A stretch of DNA of 39,215 nucleotides from Prevotella sp. (GTDB lineage Bacteria; Bacteroidota; Bacteroidia; Bacteroidales; Bacteroidaceae): assembly GCA_017471245.1 (NCBI GenBank), contig JAFUVB010000020.1, forward strand, positions 1-39,215. Reading direction: 5' to 3'. The translations under genes and the position numbers were made by a program. The notes under the pieces were generated by a model that worked only from the letters and a program-made list of their open reading frames with translations, was not told the DNA's origin and made no database searches. Each line of letters opens with the position of its first letter. Within the stretch, counting starts at the first letter, position 1. Below, one piece after another: positions 33,693 to 39,215 of the stretch.

Positions 33693-35354
33693 ATGAAAAG
33701 TGCAAGATATATGCTGATGATGCTCGTGTGCTGCGTGGCCATGGGCATGCAGGCACAGCAGCGCGAACATGTGGTGCAGCGAGGTGAAGACTTTGCCTCG
33801 ATAGCCAAGAAGTATGCCATCACGGAGCAGGAACTCATGGATGCCAATCCCGCCAGCAAGGCATGCTATGTGGGAAGAAAACTGATAATTCCCCAGCACG
33901 GCGTGACTGTGGAGCGGAAAGCCGTTGAAGCAGAGCCGCTCGACATCAAGTTGCTCTCTGATGACAAGGACATCCTCACCAAAAGCAGTGCAACCACCTA
34001 TCAGGTGGGGCAGGCACTGTGGAGAAAAGGGAAATATGACGAGGCCGTTTCCTATCTGACAAAGGCTGTGGATGCTGGAGAGCCCCGCGCCTATTATCCC
34101 TTGGGCGAGTGCTATGCACAGAAAGATGCTAAATGCCATGATGACGGCAAGGCGGCGGAATGCTTCATGAAGGCTTCTGAGCAGGTGAAAAGCAAGTATG
34201 ATGAAAGTTACTGGCATTCGTGCGGAAATCTGGCAAAGTGGTACCAAAGCGGTAACGGTGTGAAGAAAGACTTGGCAAAGGCAAAGCACTATACGAATGA
34301 GTATCAATTGTATACCGACCCAGACGGAAGAGAGGATGCTTCGAAACTGATGAGGGGGATTCTTGCTGAAGAGCGCGCCATCGCAGAAAAGGAACTGGCC
34401 GAGAAGCGTGCCATCGCCATGCGGAAGTTACAAGAAAAGCGTGAAAGAGAGCGCCAAGTGGCAGAAAAAATGATGGCTCAGCAGGGCAGTAAGCAAGGGA
34501 AGGCTTTGGCCAGCGCAAACAAGGCAAAGGCTAACAATAATACAAGTAAGAGCCAGACAAAGGCCAGTCAGTATGCAAATACAAGTAAGAGTCAGGCAAA
34601 AGGCAGAACAGGAAAGTCTGACGAAGAACTGTTCCCGGGTTATACACGCAGAGCCCCGGGCATGCCACAGGTGGGGGAGACCAAGTATTGGCATCAGTCA
34701 GGAACATGCGGACTGTGTTCTTTGAGATGCTTCCGATCCAGTGATGGGACAGTATTGTACGCCGTGTCTCCAGATCCTCATTTCATGGACTTTGGCAACA
34801 TGACCTATGGCTATCGGCAAAATGGACAGCGCAACGGATGGATTGTACTGCAGAGAGTGAAAAGCGTGACATCGATGAATATGAGTATTATGAATATATA
34901 CAATCCGTTTCTTACGGATTTATCCAAACCACTTACATTCACCTTGGTGGATGTTGCTGGCGAAGTGTATGTTACACCAGATGGCAGCAGGGTGAAACTG
35001 GATGATGGAAAAGAATACGGGACTCCCGTTGATGAGAATACGGCAAATATCATCAAGAAAGAGTTGGACAGACAAGTCGCCAGGGCTGTGGGCATGGGAA
35101 TTATAAGGTATGACAACAGTCCCAGTGAGGTGGAACAGCAACTGAAGGCCGACATTGAAGAGATTGACCGCCGACAGGCCGAGCGCCGTCAGAAAGAAAT
35201 GAATACTTATCAGATGCGAGATGAACTGAACCGCGGCCATCGCACGACAAGGTACAAGTATACCAATGTGGAGTCTACCCCGACTGTTTGGTGCGACGTG
35301 TGCAATCGTTTTGCCAAACCGCATACCCATCCGATAAACGACGGCAGGCATTAA
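33693..35354 (+). CDS. Exported LysM/Sel1-like protein with Cys-rich motifs
   Basis: 553 residues. A signal peptide (about 1-22, MGMQAQ) is followed by a LysM peptidoglycan-binding domain (about 25-68; HVVQRGEDFASIAKKYAITE), TPR/Sel1-like repeats (about 105-215; WRKGKYDEAVSYLTKAVDAG, KWYQSGNGVKKDLAKAKHY), a charged helix (about 228-270), a low-complexity linker with repeated NTSKSQ(T/A)K (about 285-312), then a C-terminal region I do not recognise. That region has CGLCSLRC (about 337-344) and, near the end, WCDVCNRFAKPHTHP, a C-x2-C...H-x-H pattern suggestive of metal binding. It probably sits in the periplasm on peptidoglycan. The combination may be specific to this lineage; function unknown. 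Confidence 0.75.
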   Translation: MKSARYMLMMLVCCVAMGMQAQQREHVVQRGEDFASIAKKYAITEQELMDANPASKACYVGRKLIIPQHGVTVERKAVEAEPLDIKLLSDDKDILTKSSATTYQVGQALWRKGKYDEAVSYLTKAVDAGEPRAYYPLGECYAQKDAKCHDDGKAAECFMKASEQVKSKYDESYWHSCGNLAKWYQSGNGVKKDLAKAKHYTNEYQLYTDPDGREDASKLMRGILAEERAIAEKELAEKRAIAMRKLQEKRERERQVAEKMMAQQGSKQGKALASANKAKANNNTSKSQTKASQYANTSKSQAKGRTGKSDEELFPGYTRRAPGMPQVGETKYWHQSGTCGLCSLRCFRSSDGTVLYAVSPDPHFMDFGNMTYGYRQNGQRNGWIVLQRVKSVTSMNMSIMNIYNPFLTDLSKPLTFTLVDVAGEVYVTPDGSRVKLDDGKEYGTPVDENTANIIKKELDRQVARAVGMGIIRYDNSPSEVEQQLKADIEEIDRRQAERRQKEMNTYQMRDELNRGHRTTRYKYTNVESTPTVWCDVCNRFAKPHTHPINDGRH

Positions 35355-35445
35355 GGCTCTCTGGTATGACGTGAATGTTCTGTATCGGAAAAATGTAAAA
35401 TAGAAAGGCAAAATAGTTCTAATTCTGCAAATATTTGGCAAAAAA

Positions 35446-35477
35446 CTTGCTCGTTTGCTAAAATTAATGTAATTTTG
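35446..35477 (+). promoter_or_regulatory. Promoter for rpsU
   Basis: CTTG (35446-35449), 20-nt spacer and exact -7 TAATTTTG (35470-35477). The predicted leader is about 90 nt and contains a perfect 6-bp hairpin ACTGTC-A7-GACAGT (35496-35514). Confidence 0.65.
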
Positions 35478-35495
35478 CAGCCGCAAAACGTGGCA

Positions 35496-35514
35496 ACTGT
35501 CAAAAAAAGACAGT
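35496..35514 (+). promoter_or_regulatory. Hairpin in the rpsU leader
   Basis: ACTGTC and GACAGT pair perfectly around a seven-A loop, about 62 nt before the bS21 start. Ribosomal-protein leaders often carry autoregulatory structure, but nothing shows that here beyond position and the stem itself. Confidence 0.35.
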
Positions 35515-35575
35515 AAAAGCCCGTTGGAAACGCATATTATAACATAAGTTTAACATAAAATTTTAAAGCAAAGAC

Positions 35576-35767
35576 ATGATTATTGTACCAGTAAAAGATG
35601 GCGAGAACATCGAAAGAGCACTGAAGAAGTTTAAAAGAAAGTTTGAGAAGACAGGCGTAGTGAAAGAACTCCGCGCACGTCAGCAGTATGACAAACCTTC
35701 TGTTCTGAAGCGCCTGAAGATGGAGCACGCTATCTATGTACAGAAGCTTCGCCAGCAGGAAGATTAA
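35576..35767 (+). CDS. rpsU: 30S ribosomal protein bS21
   Basis: 63 residues, normal length. The N-terminus MIIVPVKDGENIERALKKFK and the basic helical tail (RARQQYDKPSVLKRLKMEHA) are typical of bS21. It binds the small subunit near the 3' end of 16S rRNA; in Bacteroidota, bS21 helps cover the anti-Shine-Dalgarno sequence (known from Flavobacterium ribosome work). No Shine-Dalgarno sequence precedes its ATG. Gene order with the recombinase, hpf and tufA is conserved in Bacteroidales. Confidence 0.97.
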   Translation: MIIVPVKDGENIERALKKFKRKFEKTGVVKELRARQQYDKPSVLKRLKMEHAIYVQKLRQQED

Positions 35768-35771
35768 TGTG

Positions 35772-35789
35772 GGCGCGCAAAAATGCGCC
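35772..35789 (+). terminator. Possible stem-loop after rpsU
   Basis: GGCGC (35772-35776) pairs with GCGCC (35785-35789) around an A-rich loop just after the rpsU stop. There is no U-tract, so termination is uncertain; it may only partly separate rpsU from the recombinase gene. Confidence 0.3.
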
Positions 35790-35874
35790 GCACGAAAATA
35801 TTACCTGAAAAATTTGGTGGTTTGAAATAAATTCCGTAAATTCGTTGCCGAAATACGATTGTTGAGCAGCGGAT

Positions 35875-36756
35875 ATGATGATAGAAGAGTTTTTGAACTA
35901 CTTGCAGTTGGAGCGGAACTACTCCGTGAAGACCGTGAAAAGCTACGGCGAAGACCTAAAGGCATTCGAGACGTACTTCAAAAATTTGGATAGTCATCTC
36001 TCGTGGAAGTCGGTTGATGCCGATGTCATCCGGGGCTGGATGGAGAGTATGATGGATAAAGGAAACAATGCTACTTCAATCAACAGACGATTGAGTGCTT
36101 TGCGTTCCTTTTATCGTTTTGCCCTCTCTCGCGGGGCGGTTGACCATGACCCTGCACATGCCATCACGGGTCCGAAGAAGAGCAAGCCGCTGCCACAGTT
36201 TGTAAGAGAAGGTGAAATGGACAGGCTGCTCGATATGAAAGAGTGGTCGGATGAATATATAGAAGTACGCGCGCGTACTATATTATTAACGTTCTACACC
36301 ACGGGCGTGCGTCTCTCTGAGTTGATCGGCTTGGATGACAACATGGTGGATTTCGCCAATCGGCAGCTGAAGGTAACAGGAAAGCGCAACAAGCAACGCG
36401 TGATTCCCTTTGGCGAAGAGCTCTGCGACGCCCTGACGCACTATATGGCAGTGAGGGACGAGCAGGTGGAGAAGGCATCAACAGCCTTGTTTCTCACAAA
36501 TAAGGGTGCGAGGATGAATGAGAGCCAGGTGCGCAATGAGGTGAAAAAATACCTGACGCTCGTCACCACGATGAAAAAGCGTACACCCCATGTGCTCAGG
36601 CATTCGTTTGCCACGGCAATGCTCAATCACGAGGCGGGACTGGAAAGTGTGAAAAAGCTGCTGGGGCATCAAAGTCTCACAACGACCGAGATTTATACCC
36701 ACACAACATTCGAGCAGCTGAAGAAAGTATATAGGCAAGCCCATCCGAGGGCATAA
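35875..36756 (+). CDS. xerC: Tyrosine recombinase XerC/XerD-like
   Basis: 293 residues. An N-terminal SAM-like core-binding domain (about 1-85, YLQLERNYSVKTVKSYGEDL) precedes a catalytic domain with all active residues visible: R146 (GVRLSE), K170 (TGKRNK), H239 and R242 (HVLRH), H265 (LGHQS) and nucleophile Y274 (EIYTH). Xer proteins resolve chromosome dimers at dif. Placement between rpsU and hpf is the usual Bacteroidales chromosomal setting, which argues against a phage or element integrase. XerC versus XerD cannot be separated with certainty from sequence alone. The start could also be the ATG three bases later (35878). Confidence 0.9.
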   Translation: MMIEEFLNYLQLERNYSVKTVKSYGEDLKAFETYFKNLDSHLSWKSVDADVIRGWMESMMDKGNNATSINRRLSALRSFYRFALSRGAVDHDPAHAITGPKKSKPLPQFVREGEMDRLLDMKEWSDEYIEVRARTILLTFYTTGVRLSELIGLDDNMVDFANRQLKVTGKRNKQRVIPFGEELCDALTHYMAVRDEQVEKASTALFLTNKGARMNESQVRNEVKKYLTLVTTMKKRTPHVLRHSFATAMLNHEAGLESVKKLLGHQSLTTTEIYTHTTFEQLKKVYRQAHPRA

Positions 36757-36773
36757 TCTTTAACCCTTTAAAA

Positions 36774-36781
36774 TTGGAGGT
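36774..36781 (+). promoter_or_regulatory. Strong Shine-Dalgarno sequence of hpf
   Basis: TTGGAGGT ends 4 nt before ATG 36786 and contains the full GGAGG complement of the anti-Shine-Dalgarno CCUCC. It decides the hpf start. Confidence 0.75.
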
Positions 36782-36785
36782 AACT

Positions 36786-37085
36786 ATGGAGATTAAAATT
36801 CAGTCGATTCATTTCGATGCTACTGAACAGTTAAAGGCATTTATCGAGAAGAAAACTGCCAAGTTGGAAAAATCCTATGAGGACATTCAGAAAGTGGAGG
36901 TACAGCTGAAAGTGGTGAAACCTGCCACCGCCATGAACAAAGAAACCACCATCACTGTGAGCGTTCCAGGAAATAAACTGTTCGTGGAGAAAGTTTGTGA
37001 CACTTTTGAGGAGAGTATAGACCAGTGCGTAGATTCTTTGAAGGTTCAACTGACGAAATTCAAGGAAAAACAGCGCAACAGATAA
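36786..37085 (+). CDS. hpf: Ribosome hibernation-promoting factor, short form
   Basis: 99 residues, the short HPF/RaiA type with only the S30AE-like domain (MEIKIQSIHFDATEQLKAFI; LEKSYEDIQKVEVQLKVV). It binds the small subunit and stabilises inactive ribosomes in slow growth. The start is ATG 36786 rather than TTG 36774, because TTGGAGGT at 36774-36781 is a strong Shine-Dalgarno sequence at the right distance from it. That sequence is unusual: most Bacteroidota genes lack one, and I see no comparable one before the other genes in this window. It lies 29 nt after the recombinase stop. Confidence 0.93.
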   Translation: MEIKIQSIHFDATEQLKAFIEKKTAKLEKSYEDIQKVEVQLKVVKPATAMNKETTITVSVPGNKLFVEKVCDTFEESIDQCVDSLKVQLTKFKEKQRNR

Positions 37086-37102
37086 AAAAACTCCCAAAAA
37101 AT

Positions 37103-37133
37103 TTTGGAGATTAAAAAAAACATCGTATCTTTG
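37103..37133 (+). promoter_or_regulatory. Promoter of the tRNA-tufA cluster
   Basis: -33 TTTG (37103-37106), exactly 19 nt, -7 TATCTTTG (37126-37133): a perfect Bacteroidota promoter. The -33 element lies in an inverted pair CTCC/GGAG (37091-37109) that may also serve to end hpf transcripts. The transcript begins about 47 nt before tRNA-Thr. Confidence 0.8.
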
Positions 37134-37186
37134 CAGCCGTTTTAGAACAAGTCCTCAGTGACAAGGCCTGACGGCTGCAAGGATTT

Positions 37187-37260
37187 GCCTCTTTAGCTCA
37201 GTTGGCCAGAGCACGTGATTTGTAATCTCGGGGTCGTTGGTTCGAATCCGACAAGAGGCT
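37187..37260 (+). tRNA. tRNA-Thr (TGT)
   Basis: 74 nt. Acceptor stem GCCTCTT/AAGAGGC, discriminator T, D-stem GCTC/GAGC, T-arm GTTGG-TTCGAAT-CCGAC. Anticodon loop TTTGTAA reads TGT. The anticodon stem CGTGA/TCTCG has a central T-T mismatch. No CCA is encoded. Confidence 0.95.
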
Positions 37261-37361
37261 CAAGGATAGGCGAAAGCCAATTGAGCAGTAAGGCTCAAGG
37301 ATAGGCGAATGCCAATTGAGTTGTAAGGCTCAAGGATAGGCGAATGCCAATTAGGAAGCAA
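37257..37361 (+). repeat. Three 35-bp tandem hairpin repeats after tRNA-Thr
   Basis: Units start at 37257, 37292 and 37327, each with GGCTCAAGGATAGGCGAA(A/T)GCC. Each of the first two can fold as CTCAA...GGC-GAA(A/T)-GCC...TTGAG; the first loop is a GNRA tetraloop (GAAA). The third unit loses the TTGAG partner. The first unit begins within the last four bases of tRNA-Thr. All lie in the tRNA precursor transcript. Confidence 0.8.
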
Positions 37362-37414
37362 AGCTTCAGTAGAGGGGTACCGTAACATTCCGAGTGCGTT
37401 CTAAAAATATAAAT

Positions 37415-37497
37415 GGGTGGTTTCCAGAGCGGCCAAATGGGGCAGACTGTAAATCTGTTGTCTTTCGACTTCGGTGGTTCGAATCCATCACCACCCA
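37415..37497 (+). tRNA. tRNA-Tyr (GTA)
   Basis: 83 nt with the long variable arm expected of tRNA-Tyr. Acceptor stem GGGTGGT/ACCACCC, discriminator A, anticodon loop CTGTAAA reads GTA, T-arm GGTGG-TTCGAAT-CCATC. Confidence 0.95.
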
Positions 37498-37527
37498 CTT
37501 CAGTAGAAGCTTAATTGCGGAATAGAG

Positions 37528-37577
37528 TGCAAGCCGAGTGCAAAAGCACGCTTATGCCGAGGCAAAGCAGAAATGCC
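37528..37577 (+). repeat. Hairpin-forming spacer between tRNA-Tyr and tRNA-Gly
   Basis: Contains AAGCCGAGTGC-AAAA-GCACGCTT (stem GTGC/GCAC plus AAGC/GCTT), then GGCA...TGCC. It is part of the tRNA precursor. No gene is present; a processing role is possible but not shown. Confidence 0.4.
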
Positions 37578-37583
37578 GTATTT

Positions 37584-37656
37584 GCGGAAATAGCTCAGTC
37601 GATAGAGCACTAGCCTTCCAAGCTGGGGGTCGCGGGTTTGAGTCCCGTTTTCCGCT
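37584..37656 (+). tRNA. tRNA-Gly (TCC)
   Basis: 73 nt. Acceptor stem GCGGAAA/TTTCCGC, discriminator T, D-stem GCTC/GAGC, anticodon loop CTTCCAA reads TCC, T-arm GCGGG-TTTGAGT-CCCGT. Confidence 0.95.
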
Positions 37657-37663
37657 CTTTCCT

Positions 37664-37735
<72 letters not shown>

Positions 37736-37805
37736 CTACTGTTTTTTTAATTAGTGTGAAGCAGAAAATACACGATTATTCATTTAATAAATAAAAAGTA
37801 AAGCT

Positions 37806-38999
37806 ATGGCTAAAGAAACGTTTGTGCGCACCAAACCGCACGTAAACATTGGTACTATCGGTCACGTTGACCATGGTAAGACTACTCTGACCGCTGCTAT
37901 CACTCTCGTGCTGTCAAAGCGCGTAGCTGGTAATGAGGGTAAGATCAAGTCTTTCGACCAGATTGACAATGCTCCTGAGGAGAAGGAGCGTGGTATTACT
38001 ATTAACACCGCTCACGTGGAGTATGAGACAGAAACTCGTCACTATGCTCACGTTGACTGCCCGGGACACGCTGACTATGTGAAGAACATGGTAACTGGTG
38101 CTGCTCAGATGGACGGTGCTATCCTCGTTGTTGCTGCTACTGACGGTCCTATGCCTCAGACTCGTGAGCACGTGCTGCTCGCTCGTCAGGTAAACGTTCC
38201 CCGTCTGGTGGTGTTCCTGAACAAGTGCGACATGGTTGACGATGAGGAAATGCTGGAGCTCGTTGAGATGGAAGTGCAGGAAATCCTCGCTCAGTATGAG
38301 TTCGAAGATGATACTCCTATCATCCGCGGTTCTGCCCTCGGTGCTCTGAATGGCGTTGATAAGTGGGAAGACAAAGTGATGGAGCTGATGAATACTTGCG
38401 ACACATGGATTCAGGAGCCTCCACGCGCTACCGACAAACCTTTCTTGATGCCTGTTGAGGACGTGTTCTCAATCACAGGTCGTGGTACAGTGGCTACTGG
38501 TCGTATTGAGACTGGTGTTATCCACGTGGGCGACGAGGTTGAGCTGCTCGGTCTCGGTGAGGACAAGAAGTCTGTTGTTACCGGTGTTGAAATGTTCCGT
38601 AAGCTCCTCGATGAGGGTCAGGCTGGTGATAACGTTGGTCTGCTGCTCCGCGGTATCGACAAGAACGAAATCAAGCGTGGTATGGTGCTTTGCCATCCGG
38701 GACAGATCAAGCCTTTCAAGAAGTTCAAGGCTTCTATCTACGTGCTGAAGAAGGAAGAGGGTGGTCGTCACACTCCATTCGGAAACAAGTATCGTCCTCA
38801 GTTCTATCTCCGTACAATGGACTGTACAGGTGAGATCTCTCTGCCAGAAGGTGTTGAGATGGTGATGCCTGGTGATAACGTGGAGATCACTGTTGAGCTG
38901 ATCTACGCTGTTGCTCTGAATCCGGGTCTCCGCTTCGCTATCCGTGAAGGTGGCCGCACCGTTGGTTCTGGTCAGATCACAGAGGTTTACGAGGATTAA
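37806..38999 (+). CDS. tuf: Elongation factor Tu
   Basis: 397 residues. Delivers aminoacyl-tRNA to the ribosome in a GTP-dependent way. GTP-binding motifs are visible: GHVDHGKTT (P-loop, about 20-28), the switch I region ending GITIN, DCPGH (switch II) and NKCD; domains 2 and 3 follow (from about 210 and 305), ending [13 protein letters not shown]. The codon choice is strongly biased, as expected for a very highly expressed gene. It is cotranscribed with the four upstream tRNAs from the promoter at 37103 and followed by a terminator and tRNA-Trp, the usual Bacteroidales arrangement leading to secE-nusG. Confidence 0.98.
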   Translation: MAKETFVRTKPHVNIGTIGHVDHGKTTLTAAITLVLSKRVAGNEGKIKSFDQIDNAPEEKERGITINTAHVEYETETRHYAHVDCPGHADYVKNMVTGAAQMDGAILVVAATDGPMPQTREHVLLARQVNVPRLVVFLNKCDMVDDEEMLELVEMEVQEILAQYEFEDDTPIIRGSALGALNGVDKWEDKVMELMNTCDTWIQEPPRATDKPFLMPVEDVFSITGRGTVATGRIETGVIHVGDEVELLGLGEDKKSVVTGVEMFRKLLDEGQAGDNVGLLLRGIDKNEIKRGMVLCHPGQIKPFKKFKASIYVLKKEEGGRHTPFGNKYRPQFYLRTMDCTGEISLPEGVEMVMPGDNVEITVELIYAVALNPGLRFAIREGGRTVGSGQITEVYED

Positions 39000-39109
39000 T
39001 CAATTCTGAAAGACTTTTGAGGGTGGTAGGTCTTATAAGACCAATAAGCCCTATAAGTCTTGTAGAGCAATAGGGCAAAACCTTAAAAGCTTTAGAATTT
39101 CAGAAATCA

Positions 39110-39139
39110 TAAAGCCCCCGTTTTTGGGCGGGGGCTTAT
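39110..39139 (+). terminator. Rho-independent-type terminator after tufA
   Basis: AAGCCCCC (39112-39119) pairs perfectly with GGGGGCTT (39130-39137) around GTTTTTGGGC. The 3' side is short of a T-run (ATCT), so efficiency is uncertain, but placement between tufA and tRNA-Trp and the G/C-rich stem support termination. Confidence 0.75.
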
Positions 39140-39141
39140 CT

Positions 39142-39214
39142 ACGGGAATAGCTCAGTTGGTAGAGCATCGGTCTCCAAAACCGAGGGTCGTGGGTTCGAG
39201 TCCTCCTTCCCGTG
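39142..39214 (+). tRNA. tRNA-Trp (CCA)
   Basis: 73 nt, complete just before the window end. Acceptor stem ACGGGAA/TTCCCGT, discriminator G, D-stem GCTC/GAGC, anticodon loop CTCCAAA reads CCA, T-arm GTGGG-TTCGAGT-CCTCC. Confidence 0.95.
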
Positions 39215-39215
39215 C

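Noticed and set aside
35875-36756. Phage or conjugative-element integrase
   Set aside because: No attachment-site duplication or element genes nearby; conserved chromosomal order with rpsU and hpf favours a housekeeping Xer protein.
37257-37361. CRISPR array
   Set aside because: The 35-bp units are contiguous with no unique spacers, and there are no cas genes.

Overview
The window looks like a chromosomal segment of a Bacteroidales bacterium, most probably Prevotellaceae (Prevotella sensu lato). Four things point there: SusC/SusD and STN-type TonB receptors with FecR anti-sigma factors; promoters of the Bacteroidota form TTTG-N19-TAnnTTTG; near absence of Shine-Dalgarno sequences; and the gene order rpsU - tyrosine recombinase - hpf - tRNA cluster - tufA - tRNA-Trp. 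Species cannot be fixed from sequence alone.

Layout. (1) 1-920: a gene-free, repeat-rich stretch. (2) 923-6393: an operon-like run of TonB-dependent receptor, DUF4249-type lipoprotein, FecR-like anti-sigma factor and a small outer-membrane barrel, with no sigma factor beside it. (3) 6567-13228: a secreted multidomain pectate-lyase-like protein, divergent from a membrane regulator that joins a periplasmic sensor directly to an AraC DNA-binding domain with no kinase or receiver; then a gamma-carbonic-anhydrase-family protein. (4) 13423-28758: two ECF sigma genes point inward from both ends of a block holding four exported TlpA-like thioredoxin proteins, FecR, SusC, SusD, two small lipocalin-like lipoproteins and a 37-codon exported peptide candidate. 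(5) 28889-31926: malate dehydrogenase and a divergent Xaa-Pro aminopeptidase. (6) 31927-32700: a second gene-free repeat region. (7) 32779-35354: a coiled-coil lipoprotein and a LysM/Sel1-like exported protein. (8) 35446-39215: the translation locus, with bS21, XerC/D-like recombinase, HPF, four tRNAs, EF-Tu, a terminator and tRNA-Trp.

How parts may work together. In region 4 an ECF sigma/FecR/STN-SusC relay probably switches on uptake of an unknown ligand, and the four thioredoxins suggest periplasmic thiol-disulfide chemistry tied to it (inference). In region 3 the regulator probably senses a glycan fragment and controls the lyase. In region 8 the genes surround ribosome function, and hpf carries the only clear Shine-Dalgarno sequence I found in the window.

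The most unusual feature is non-coding: gaps between genes carry a modular repeat family. It has arms of degenerate 7-8 nt tandem units, often inverted around short cores; one core of about 60 bp occurs four times in both orientations. There is also a two-copy 143-144 bp MITE-like element, and a 35-bp tandem repeat with internal hairpins directly behind a tRNA gene.
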